Positions 1-10,318 of a stretch of 64,000 nucleotides of DNA are shown one piece after another. The DNA comes from Ectobius pallidus. Taxonomy: Eukaryota > Arthropoda > Insecta > Blattodea > Ectobiidae. Each line of letters begins with the position of its first letter. Positions within the stretch are counted from its first letter, which is position 1. The stretch lies in the NCBI GenBank assembly GCA_964059195.1, contig CAXKWD010000005.1:45957825-46021824 (forward strand), read 5' to 3'. A program made the translations under genes and the position numbers. The notes below the pieces were generated by a model that made no database searches, was not told where the DNA came from, and saw only the letters and a list, made by a program, of their open reading frames with translations.

Positions 1-639
1 GGGGATTTGGTAAAGTTTTCTTAGACCCATTGTATTTTGATCTTAATCTAAATTTTCCGTCAGTTTATTTTTCTACTCCTATTTGTCATTCTGTATTTCT
101 AGGACTAATATCGTATCAAATATGAATATGTGAGTTATGAGTATTTTCCAAATTTATTATGTCTCCCTTATAAGGAATATTTTAGTAATATGGTATTTTG
201 GTAATTTGCTTTCTGGTAATATTTGGCTTCGTACTTAGCATATCCATACTTTTGCGACGTAATTTTTCGGGTTTCTCTTGGGGTAAATTTTCTAAAGAAG
301 TTTGTATACATTCATTCTAGCCATCCTGTTTTCTTTATTGCTCTACTCATTCATATAAATATTTTACAATTAGAGTTGCAATTTTTGCAATTTCATTCCT
401 AGTACATGCAGCGTTTCTTCGGGGTTTTCTCGGCTTTTTCCCCGTCGGTTTTCCTGATCTTCGGTCCTTTTTGTTTTCTTTCTTATTGGTATACTTCCTG
501 TTTCTTTGATTTTCTTTTCTTTCTGAAAATATAATAATTATCAGTTCAGCTAAATGTCTCTAGTAAGAAAAATAGTTGTAAAGTCATTCTGGTTTTCTGG
601 TCATGTAAAACATAAAGCATACATTCATAACTGATGATC

Positions 640-1586
640 GAATGAGCAAAAGCTCGTGCTCGGACACAGCTCAGCACAGCAACAGAAAACATTGACCCCT
701 GGGAACTACAAAAAAAAATTCAGGGCAAAGGGACGCTACATACAAAACACTCACACACACACGTGGCATACACAAATATACAAACATAATAAGGCAAATA
801 GTAAATAATGTAAATCAAAAGCAAAACATATATATTAAACATTATGTGTTAGAGAGGAATGACAAGATCGAGTAGCCAAAATGAAAAGCAAAATAATTGG
901 ATATTGTAAAATGAGTCATGCATTAGGTTGAATAAATTTTATAAGTTATTTCTTGAATCTGTGTAAATTTAGTTTATATAGTTCAGGATGAGTTCTTATT
1001 AGTGCGTTGTAAAATCTTGGGCCGAAATTTATATTGTGAATTAAACCAGAAGAGGTAACACATTTGGGTTCAAATAGAATAGAATTTTGATTCAGTCTGG
1101 TAAGGTAGTGATGAAGATTTTTGATTTTGAAAATATTTCTATTCTTATGGAAGTAAGTCAGTAATTTGAGATTGTGTATTTGTTCAATATTTAAGACATT
1201 AAATTCCGAAAATATTAGTTTCGTGGGGTAATCAGCAGGTTTACACAGACATATTTTAATGATCCTTTTCTGTAGAATTTCTAAAGGCACGCGGTTGGAT
1301 TTAGCCATTCCTCCCCAACCCAATATGCCATATTGTAATACTGATTCAACTAGTGCTAAGTAAATTAAACGCAATATATGAGGTTGTATATAAGAACGGA
1401 GGTTTGAGAATATTTATATTGTTTTACGAAGCCTATTGCAAACATAAGTAATGTGCTTATTCCATCTTAGATGTTCGTCAATTATAATGCCTAAATATTT
1501 GGTTTCAGTTGAAGAATTTAAGGAGGGACAGTTGCAGTTATCACGTTTACAGTTATTATGAAATGTAATATTTCTTGTTAAAAATA
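640..1586 (-). pseudogene. Older LINE remnant: C-terminal part of reverse transcriptase and 3' UTR
   Basis: On the minus strand one frame runs from about 1610 to 946 and gives the RT thumb and C-terminal region of a non-LTR retrotransposon. It reads through KYLGIIIDEHLRW (about 1480) and then residues like ALVESVLQYGILGWGG and LQKRIIKICL. One in-frame TAA lies near 1419. The same motifs occur in the younger LINE at 2076-3064, so the two are relatives. The 3' UTR carries the hairpin at 639-663. The younger element is inserted at its upstream (right) edge, and I cannot trace the older copy confidently past 6314. It is a dead fragment. Confidence 0.85.
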
Positions 1587-1610
1587 TAAGTCTAAGTAGG
1601 GCTTTTCTTT
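1587..1610. repeat. Left target-site duplication of LINE (24 bp)
   Basis: The 24 bases from TAAGTCTAAG to CTTTTCTTT recur without mismatch at 6290-6313. Identity ends exactly at both edges. This marks target-primed insertion of the LINE between them. Confidence 0.93.
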
Positions 1611-1846
1611 AAAATAAGTTATTTAAAAGTAATTTTTAGTAGAATAATAATAATTAGATTAATCGTTATAATTATTATTTTATTAAGTATTTTATTACGT
1701 ATTTCACTTATATTTTACAAACTTATGTACAAATTCAAATACAAATACAAAAATACACAAATAAACAAAACACATTTACAAATTTCAAAATTAAAGTACA
1801 GAAAAGAAAAAGAAAGAAAAGAACCAAATATTTATTTAGAAATACA

Positions 1847-1875
1847 CCCGAATGAGCAGACTGCTCGTGCTCGGG
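1847..1875 (-). repeat. Palindromic hairpin in LINE 3' UTR
   Basis: CCCGAATGAGCAG, one A, then CTGCTCGTGCTCGGG: an imperfect palindrome about 29 bases long and GC-rich in an AT-rich UTR. Relatives lie at 639-663 in the older copy's 3' UTR and at 6155-6181. Confidence 0.8.
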
Positions 1876-2075
1876 CGTAGATTCAGAACATCAGAGTGGA
1901 GAAAGAGGAGAACCAAAAAACAAAATGAGAAAGAATGACACACTTATAAAAAAGGTGAAAAATGTAAAATAGAGCTAAAAAAGAAAATACAAATTTATAA
2001 AAAGGAGACAAAAATATTAAACACAAATACGTACAATAAATAATAATAAAAATAAATGACTTAAAGCTAATAAAA

Positions 2076-5000
2076 TTACAAAAAATGTTTTACATACTTA
2101 TTAAATTTAAAATTGGTGTAAACTGCGAGATCGGGGTATCTACTGATCATAGAGTTATAGAAGCTGGGACCAAAATTAATGCTATGGTTTAATCCTGCCG
2201 ATGTGAGACATTTGGTTTCTGATAGAAGTAGATTATTATTTCTTCTAGTGCTGTATGCATGATCACCGGATGTGTATTTTGCACGATGTTTGTGAAAATA
2301 TTTTAATAAAGAAAATTTGTAGAGTTGGTCAAACTTAAAAACATTAAATTCCGAAAATATTAGATTAGTTGGGTAATCAATGTGTTTTCTTAGACAGATT
2401 TTTTTATTCTTTTTTGTAAAAGGCAAAGAGGTTCAAGAGTAGTTTTCGCTAATCCTCCCCAGGCGAGAATGCCATATTGCATAATGGACTGGAACAGTGC
2501 TAGATAAACGGAACGAAGAACAGTAATGGGCATACAGTTACGTAAAATGACAAATTTGTAAATTGTTCTGTGTAGTCTATTACAGATGTAATTAACATGG
2601 TGAGACCATTTAAGATGTTGATCTATAAAAATACCCAAATATTTCACAACGGCAGCCTCCTTCAGTGGGGAGCATGAACAATTTGTTACATCAAAATTAC
2701 AATTGTGTATTATTAAATTTGAATTTGTACAATTCTTCCGTTTTATCTGACCAATAGTTGTTAATGAGAAAGGAACCAATGTTGATTTATCTACGTTTAT
2801 TGAGAGACGGTTAGAATCAAACCACTTTTTTACAATTACCATGCCTGTGTTAGCGTATTTATATGTTTCCTCCCATGAATGACCAGTAAAAATAACTACA
2901 GTGTCGTCTGCATATGAAAATATGGAGCCGTTTATTACATCAAGATTTAAATTTAGCAAGTCATTTACATATATTAAGTATAAAATTGGTCCTAAAATCG
3001 TTCCTTGTGGCACGCCTATATCGATATTTGATATTTCACTTATATAACTGTCAACTTTTGTCATTATACATCTATTGGTCAGATATGATTCAAATAATTT
3101 GTGTACTGTTCCTATAATTCCTATCTTATGTAGTTTATCTAACAGAATCGAGTGAATAACAGTATCAAAAGCTTTGCGTTAGTCCAAGAAAATTCCTAAA
3201 CAATTATTACCTTTATCTAATTCGTTAATAATACTACCTGTAACGCTAATAAATGCGTCGTCAGTAGATATATTGCTCTGGAAACCAAATTGATTTTTAG
3301 ATATAATTTCATGTTTTTGTAAATAGTTCAGTAGTCTAACTTTTATGCATTTCTCTAGTAACTTAGAAAAGGCCGGAAGTAATGATATTGGTCTGTAATT
3401 GTTTAGTACATTTTTTTCCGGATTTGTGTATTGGTATTATCACAGCAGTTTTAAGAGCATTTGAAAAAACACCATCTAAGAAACAAAGATTGAATATATA
3501 GACAAGAGGTTTTGCAATATATTTAATGATAGATTTCAATGTGTTATTTTTTATTCCATCAATTCCTGGAACTACGTTATTTTTTAAAGTCTTCACAATG
3601 TTAATAATTTCGTTTTCGTTAAAAGGACTGAGAAACATAGATGTGGTTGGAATACCGACTGTATCATTGTGCACAGAAGAGTCTGATGATGACCTAACAT
3701 TTGAGGTTACACTATGCCCTATTTTTGAGAAGTAATTATTAAACTCATTTGCTATATCTGCTTTATTTGTTATTTTTGTACTATTTCCATTTATTAAATC
3801 TGAAACGGATTGATTTCTTACTGTACTTATATCAGTCGCTTCATTAATAGTTTGCCAAAATTTTCTAGGGTTGTTCCTATATTCATCAAATTATAATTTA
3901 TAATAGCTAACTTTCATATTTCTGATCACAAGAGTCAGCATATTTCTATAATTTGTATAATAACTTTTCAAATTTTCATTGCTTGGGTCTTGAATTAATT
4001 TTCTCGCGAGTTTGTCTCTAGTACGGATTGATTTAATTATACCTACAGTGATCCATGGTTTAATTTTCCCGAACTTACGAGAAAGTTTACAGTTGCTTTT
4101 TGAAGTACTTAAATCGATGTATTTCTTAATTAAATTATAAAAAAATCTGGAAAGAAGTATCTGGATCATTACATTTATACACTGAATCCCAGGTTTCTGA
4201 TTCACAGTATGTATTTGATTACCATCTGGGGATTTTAAACAATGTTCGTTAATATTCTTAAATAGAGCAAAAACGACATAATGATCAGTTACGGCGCAGC
4301 AAAAGACTCCTGGTATAAATTTCCAGTTTCTGTTGGTTTTAAAAAATATATGGTCTAAACAGGTCTCAGAGCTAAGTCTCGTAAGTGCTTTTAAAAATTT
4401 GACAAAACCAGGCTCATGCAACATATCCAAGTATCTATTTCCAGTAACATCTAAATCATTATCCATAATCTTAAAATTTAAGTCTCCAACAATCAGATGG
4501 TTATCAGTTTGTTTTGAATTCATCAAAAAACGCTCGAAATGATCAAGGAAATCATATTTGCAAGTGTTCGGCGACCTATAAATAGCCCTTAATGAAATTG
4601 TATTGTTATCAAATGTAAAGTTTAAATGCAGGGAATTACATTCCGGGATTTCTATACCACAAAGAGTGATGTCAATATTATTTTTGCAATAGACAACAAT
4701 GCTGTCACATTTATTGTACTTGTTTAATTTAACGATCTTTGTATAGCCAGGTAATTCATATCCATATTCTACATATAACCAGGCTTCCGTTAAAATAATC
4801 AAATCAAAATCTTGGTTAATACTTTGTATAATAGTGCACAATTCTAAAAAATGTTTTTCAAGACTCCGAATATTTAAGTGAAATACTTTGAAATCGTGGA
4901 CTGTGTTACTAATGAAACTATTGCATGAGTCCGCATCTTCCAAGACAGCAGTTGTTGAATTTTCGCTGTAACCGCTTAGTTCATTTAAGAAACCATCCAT
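2076..5000 (-). pseudogene. LINE ORF2: endonuclease-reverse transcriptase, four lesions
   Basis: The endonuclease domain (about 4900-4240) shows VFHLNIRSLEKHF, LIILTEAWL, IVGDLNFK and a TDHYVV box. The RT domain follows, with VVPGIDGIKN, IPIHKSGKK, NNYRPISLLP, a KAFDTV motif A, GVPQGTILGPILYL motif B and YADD motif C near 2905. Four lesions interrupt one continuous protein: TAA at about 3890 (after YYKL), a frameshift in an A-run near 3413, TAA in motif A near 3180 (LD*RKAFD) and a frameshift in an A-run near 2410. The catalytic YADD is intact. The enzyme would nick the target and copy the element RNA, but this copy is inactive. Confidence 0.9.
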
Positions 5001-5044
5001 TGTTGCAGACTTAAATAAAAAATATAAAGAGAAATGAAAACCAT

Positions 5045-5805
5045 TTACACAATGTGATTAATATCATGGAGAGTACTTATTCTTAGAGCCGGACTTCGTT
5101 CATCCTTTCTAATGAAAATTTTGCAGTCTCTTGTCCAAACATACTGGTAACCCTTTTGCTTAGCCATGTCTCTGGTAGTGTTGAGGAGGTCACGCGTAGA
5201 AGAAGTGAGATGTTCAGCAGCGTTAATACGACCAGGGAATGTTTGTTTAGGATTTATATTACGTAGCATAATTCCAGGACCCTCCGGATTCTTCTTCGCC
5301 TCTTCTCTAAATTTCTGGAGCCACGAGTTTCTACTTGTGCGTTTGGTGAAACGGACTACAATAGGCTTCATCTTTCCATTTCTAGCTGGTAGCCTGTGTG
5401 CAATACTGATATCAGAGACCAGTTCCTTGCCACCTATAGCTTCAGACACCTTAGACACAGCTTCGTACACTGATTCATTTACAGACTCAGGATAACAAAA
5501 TATTAAAACATTGTCTCCTCTAGTGTACTGTTGAAGATCTTCTATTTCTCTTTTGAGAAAATCATTCTCCTGAGAAAGCGCACTCACTTTCGACTTATAC
5601 TCCTTAACGACTTCTTTTACTTTTGTCAATTCTTCAGTTAAGAAATCAATTTTTTTTAAAATGAATTCTACAGTTTTCTTCAGGTCATTCACCTCTTGTT
5701 GCAGAAATATTTGAGTTCTTCAAACATGCTTTTCATTTGCACGATAATCATGCTCTCTTCATCTGTATTAGCTTCGTCTGTAGTAGCTTTACCCCTCCTT
5801 CCCAT
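5045..5805 (-). pseudogene. LINE ORF1 (coiled coil plus FP/L1-ORF1-like RNA-binding protein), frameshifted
   Basis: The likely start is the ATG at 5805-5803 (MGRRGKATTDEANTDEES). This frame terminates after about 35 codons, while the protein continues in another frame from about 5713 (LQQEVNDLKKTVEF), so there is one frameshift near 5710. A heptad-rich coiled coil follows (KKIDFLTEELTKVKEVVKEY), then an RNA-binding region with GDNVLIFCYPE, ISIAHRLP and KPIVVRFTKR. The C-terminal part (QYVWTRDCKIFIRKDE) resembles the baculovirus-FP-like ORF1 proteins seen in insect LINEs. The intact protein would be about 253 residues. It would bind element RNA as a chaperone. The longest uninterrupted reading begins at a GTG (5692), which is unlikely to be a real start. 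Confidence 0.85.
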
Positions 5806-6154
5806 TTTGAAAACGAGCAGCACCATCAAAGCACGTCTACACTCAACTTCGGTCAGTTCAGAACTTGAAATGTGTTTTTAGTTTGTAACGTCTTAGTTAG
5901 CTATTTTTAGGTATTGTAAGATTGGACAATGCACTATGAAGTGGATAATTATGTTAAAATATTACAGTTAGCTAGCAATGAACAAAATAGTTTCCTAAGA
6001 ATCCTCGCCCTAGTAATTTCTATGTAATCTATCCTCGTTAGAAGGTGCTCTCTTAGTCTATAGGCATTATCCTTTTCTTCTATTAGCAAGTCACCTGGTA
6101 TAATTGCATATTTAATTGTGTACTAATTCTGTGTTGTAAATAACTTAACTGTAT

Positions 6155-6181
6155 CCGAACATGAGCACTCGCTCATTCGGG
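6155..6181 (+). repeat. Third copy of the LINE hairpin, near the element's 5' end
   Basis: CCGAACATGAGC, ACTC, then GCTCATTCGGG. Its asymmetry (GCTCATTCGGG on the right when read on the plus strand) matches the 3' UTR hairpins read on the minus strand, so this copy is inverted relative to them. An AATAAA lies about 35 bases downstream on the plus strand. It may be a 5' UTR hairpin or a piece of a plus-oriented 3' UTR. Confidence 0.6.
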
Positions 6182-6289
6182 TAATTTTGTGTTATATAAG
6201 ATGTATATATAAAAATAAAGCAGTTGAAAAAGAAAGATCTCCACCGACTACCGCTAACGCATTATTTGATATTGTCGAGTAGGCGCATG

Positions 6290-6313
6290 TAAGTCTAAGT
6301 AGGGCTTTTCTTT
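6290..6313. repeat. Right target-site duplication of LINE (24 bp)
   Basis: Identical to 1587-1610. Confidence 0.93.
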
Positions 6314-6634
6314 GTACTCAGATCAACATCTTCTTTTGGCGTATTGTAGACTAGATATGATGCTCAATCGTGGTCTGTATACTTCATAAGAGCCACAAAA
6401 ATGGCATAAGAACCGTTTTAGAGAAAATCGCGTGTTTCATGCAAAATGTTAGAAATAGTAAGAGAATGTCGAAGCAAATCTAAAGCTGGGTTTACTATGT
6501 AACTTGTTTAATAAACTTATTACATGTAACAAGTTATATGTAACATGTAATAAGTTATATGTTTAACAAATAGGTTATATAACTTCTTTATATAACTCAA
6601 GTTTACCGAGACAAAAAGACATTTGTACTGCACA

Positions 6635-8045
6635 GTAGTGATGTGGGCCGAAAATATTCCCAGTGGGAAAGAATTTATAAAATTTCCTTGATCAGAAAAT
6701 ATTCCCAAAAGTGAGCATTTACAAAAATCGTTAGTTTTGAATGTTTTACTGCTTATTAACGGTCCAGGTACCTTAAAATCACACTATTTCAATAAAATTC
6801 CACATGTTGATCAAGGAACCGTCTAGGGAAGTATTACCTTTTCCAATGATATAATTTTTCACTTATTGTCAGAACAATGTACCCTAAGTCTTCTTTTAAA
6901 AAATAATAATTCGTGATAATCTCTTAGGTTTTCTTTATAAACTTATATGTTATAAAGTGATACCTCACACTTATTTAAACAGCATTAAAGATAAGTAATT
7001 TAACATAATTTTAATAGATTGTGTTGGTATTTAAAATAAAATGCCAGAAACCAACACCTTCAATATTACACAAACAAAAATTTCAATAAATAAGTTTACA
7101 GTCTAATAATTAATCATAAATCAGTCCCACGGTCTAGGCTAATCCTAATGTAGTTTAGAGGGAAATTTAGTTCTTTCGTGATTTATGAGGGCTAAGAGGA
7201 ACCTGCGACTTGGCAGATGTGGCCATCCAAATCCTACAGTAGGAGCTGCAGTCACTTCTGCCGCCACAAAACGTACATTCAGTATGTTTTCATGGATGCC
7301 TATCATCTGAGCGAGCGGCTAAGCTCACTTATCTTTCATACAACTGGAAACTGATGAATGCTCAACCGCAGAAGAAGAAAAAGTAGAGTGAATCTACTGA
7401 AGTTCAAACCCAAAGTGCTGGTGATCCAGATGAAGGACCAAGAAGAAAGCCTAGATGATGATAATGATGATGATGAAGAAGGCCATGATGACAGTGATGA
7501 TATTGGCATCCTTTCTGATCAAGAAGAAAAAGAAGAGGATGATGAAGAAAATCTAGTGAATTTCAATGGAAGTGATTAGGCCAACTTCTAAGATGAAGTC
7601 AAGGTCACACATTTAAAGAAAGCAAGTAGGCCTATTCCTGAAAGTTGTTTGGGTTCGTACAGTTTATGATTATTACTGTAATTTGTGTCTAATTAATAGT
7701 CAATATCTTCAATGAACTCTTTTGTTAATCTTCTGCATTGCCCTTCAAGAACCAGGGCAAATTTTAATTAACCTACTTTCATTATTAACTATGTGAAAAC
7801 CCAGTATTACAATATTTTATACGTAAATAATTAATCTTCATTTTTATGTTCTTTCATTAATTATAATAATTATATTTATCTTTGAACTTATGATAGTTTT
7901 AGTTTAATTTAACTTAATGATGATTAAATTTAAGTAACAAATAGGTATCTGAATTATCTTGCTCGTAAATCATAAATTCCAGGGAATTTATGAAATTGTG
8001 GGAACATTTCCGGGATCATTCCCTGGAAATATTTCCTCGAGGTTA
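6635..8045 (+). mobile_element. hAT transposon remnant
   Basis: The left edge TAGTGATGTGGGCCGAAAAT is a typical hAT terminus. Subterminal AATATTCCC/GGGAA motifs occur near it (6655-6710) and again in inverted form at 7968-8035. The right terminus itself is not recognisable. The transposase tail is at 7195-7579. Most of the coding region is lost. Confidence 0.55.
7195..7579 (+). pseudogene. hAT transposase C-terminal dimerisation region, broken
   Basis: Around 7230-7300 one frame gives PTVGAAVTSAATKRTFSMFSW. After a frameshift near 7300 another gives SERAAKLTYLSYNWKLMNAQ (about 7308-7367). This matches the conserved hAT C-terminal block, where SASVERSFS-like and AAKLTYLSHNWKL-like sequences occur together. 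An acidic Asp/Glu-rich tail follows (7430-7570), which accounts for the 73-residue acidic reading frame there. The upstream zinc finger and the catalytic core of the transposase are not visible. It is a relic without function. Confidence 0.7.
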
Positions 8046-8075
8046 GGTTCCCGCCAGATGGCGCTGTGAATTGAA

Positions 8076-8147
8076 CTCTGGCGTAGCTCAGTTGGTAAGA
8101 GCATGGATAGCCAAAGGTCCTGGGTTAAAGTCCCAGTGTCAGAGGAA
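8076..8147 (+). repeat. tRNA-derived repeat (SINE head)
   Basis: CTCTGGC pairs with GTCAGAG as a 7-bp acceptor stem. A D-arm (GTAGCTCAGTTGGTAAGAGC) and a T-arm (CTGGG, TTAAAGT, CCCAG) are present. The anticodon arm is about five bases too short for a tRNA. Shares the GCCAAAGRTC stretch with the repeat at 53029. Confidence 0.6.
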
Positions 8148-8242
8148 TTTTTCTCCTATAATATTATCATAATATTCTCTCAACTATCTTCTGTAACTTG
8201 TTACTAGATATTGATGAATTTAATTTTTCCGTTTGTTTGTAT

Positions 8243-9950
8243 AAAGAAAGTGTCCACCTAACCACAAATAATTATGTTTATCCAAAAGCTCAATCTATGC
8301 AACCTTTACTATGCTTTTCAGATGTACAATAGTATAATAATAATAATAATAATAATAATATATCGTAATCACACATATATACCCTCTACAAAACTCTCCT
8401 ATGTAATATTAACAATTTTCATTAATGTTCCGTATCTTGACGACGCTGGTCCTCTTCCTTTATCTTAGTTTTACCTCTCCCATTTAGGATTTAAGCGACC
8501 CAAGTCACCCGCGCCTTACAGGGCCGCAACCTGTCAGGAGAGGGATTATCTTTGGAACACATACATACTTTTTTGACCAGACAAGGGCATGGAGGGCCAC
8601 TCCGGATGAGTGATCAGCCCAATGCCGGGGCCATCTCCGAGACAACACGAACACATAGGACGAGACACACCATTCACACACACACTCACTCCGAACAAGG
8701 CGAAAATGGGATGAAGATGATAAGTGCGGCCAGATATCAAGGGCCTAAAGCTACCCGACATTTGTCTCACAGGTGAAGAAAACCCCAGAAAAAACCCACC
8801 TAGGTAACATGTCCAGACCAGGAATCGAACCCGGGCCCGCTGCGTGAAAGGAGCGAACGCATCCCCTTTGCTCAGCGGTGGACGATGCAGCTGATATATC
8901 GTATAAATGGATATATCCAAATATTATCACAGAATATATAGCAGTAAAAGCTATTGTCCATCATACTGTACTCAATTACACATTAAAACTAGCAAATGTT
9001 GACTTAACCACTTATAAATAATTTATAACAATTATTGTTAAAATAATTAAAATTGTATTAAATTTATATATCATGTATAATAATTGGTTGGTTAGGTTAA
9101 AAACTGTGCACTATCATTCCATTGCCTGTTGCACCTCTATTATGCATATGTAAAATTTCAGCAAATTATTGTTAATAACTTAACACGTAGGCGCACTGAA
9201 ATCCAGTAATAGTAGATTAATGTTTACCAAATTGGTGATGGTTCATGGTAGTATCGCGCTGCATTGTGGCATTATTTCTCTCTTGAATATGTTCATTTCG
9301 CTTATATCTTGATCATCATCAGTCCCTATTTATGACTGTAAATTTCGACGCCCGGATTGCCTGAGTACAACTGTGATACTAAAAAATTCCACAAAGTTCA
9401 ATTAATGCAACGCGATACTACCATGAACCATCACCAATGTGGTTAATATTAATCTACAATTACTGGACTTCAGTGCGCCTGCGAGTTATTTTATATTAAT
9501 GACAATAATTTGCGGAGAAGTGGTTGGCAAATTTACATATGCATAATAGAGATGCAACAGACAATGGTATGATAGTGCACAGGTTTTAACCTAACCAACC
9601 AATCGTTATACATGATATATAAATTTAATACAATTTTAATTATTTTAACAATTTCTAAGTGGTTATGTCAACATTTTCTAGTTTGAATGTGTAATTGAGT
9701 ACAGTGTGATCGACAGTCGTTTTTACTACTATATATTCTGTGATAATATTTGGACACCATCAGCGCCATCAAGATATGGAACATTAATGAAGATTGTTAT
9801 AATATTACATACGAGAGTTTTGTAGAGGGACATATATGTGAGATTAGGATATATTATTGTTATAATATTATACACCTGAAAAGCATACTAAACGTTGCAT
9901 AGATTGAACTTTGGATAAATCTAATTATTTGTGGTTAGGTGGACAGTTTC
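8243..9950. repeat. Large inverted repeat (foldback): arms about 550 bp, loop 138 bp
   Basis: The right arm 9404-9950 is the reverse complement of 8243-9265 with good but imperfect identity. The innermost match is GGTAGTATCGCG...GCATT against AATGCAACGCGATACTACC. The outermost is GTCCACCTAACCACAAATAA against TTATTTGTGGTTAGGTGGAC. The left arm carries a SINE of about 460 bp that the right arm lacks. An (ATA)n run at 8334-8360 lies in the left arm. No coding signal. Confidence 0.9.
8447..8905 (-). mobile_element. tRNA-derived SINE inserted in the left palindrome arm
   Basis: On the minus strand the head reads CACCGCTGAGCAAAGGGGAT, followed by a B box GGGTTCGATTCCTGG (8818-8834) and a GC-richer body of about 350 bases. 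It interrupts the palindrome: the right arm joins directly across this site (GGCGCTGATGGTGTCCAAAT). The insertion therefore postdates the palindrome. The duplication at its ends is not clear. Confidence 0.75.
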
Positions 9951-10318
9951 TTGTTACTATATATACGCAGCAAAATGTACATGTAGCAGGTTACATGTAA
10001 CAAGTTACACATTTCCCACTCCACGTGGGAAAGGTATAACTTGTTATATAACACAAAATCAGTTATATAACACAATGTTATCTGTAAAAAGTTAAATGTA
10101 TTTGTAACAATTCTGGAAAACGTGTTATATAAACAAGTTACATTGTGTAAACGCAGCTAACGGAGTGTAAACGCAGAAAACTGGTTATATAACACAAAAA
10201 TCAGTTATATAACACAATGCTATATGTAACAATTGGCATGTATTTGTAACAATTTTGAAAAACATGTTATATAACTCAAGTTATATTAAACAAGTTACAT
10301 AGTGAAAACCCAGCTTAA

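Larger units (their letters stand above)
1611..6289 (-). mobile_element. Near full-length LINE (non-LTR retrotransposon), about 4.7 kb
   Basis: The element is bounded by perfect 24-bp direct repeats. On the minus strand it has a leader (6289-5806), ORF1 (5805-5045), ORF2 (5000-2076) and an AT-rich 3' UTR (2075-1611). ORF1 is of the coiled-coil plus RNA-binding type. ORF2 has an apurinic-type endonuclease followed by RT, with no RNase H visible. Motifs such as HLNIRSLEKHF and YADDTVVIF suggest the CR1/L2/Daphne/Crack assemblage, but I cannot place the clade. The identical duplications mean the insertion is fairly young, although both ORFs are already broken. Confidence 0.92.
6484..10315. mobile_element. 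Compound TIR element with 3-bp TAA target duplication
   Basis: The left end AGCTGGGTTTACTATGTAAC matches the reverse complement of the right end, AGCTGGGTTTTCACTATGTA, continuing through about 32 bases with a short indel. TAA flanks both sides (6481-6483, 10316-10318). TATATAAC/TGTAACAAGTTA-type motifs fill both subterminal zones, and end-like copies also occur internally (about 10125-10190), so related elements may be nested. The 3-bp duplication fits PIF/Harbinger-like insertion, but no matching transposase is seen. Inside lie a hAT remnant, a tRNA-like repeat, a large palindrome and a SINE. Confidence 0.65.

Noticed and set aside
7358..7579. Acidic 73-residue frame as an independent gene
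   Set aside because: It follows hAT C-terminal homology in a neighbouring frame and is best read as the acidic tail of that dead transposase.
8076..8147. Functional tRNA gene
   Set aside because: Acceptor, D and T arms pair, but the anticodon arm is about five bases short. It shares sequence with another degenerate copy at 53029, so it is a SINE-type relic.
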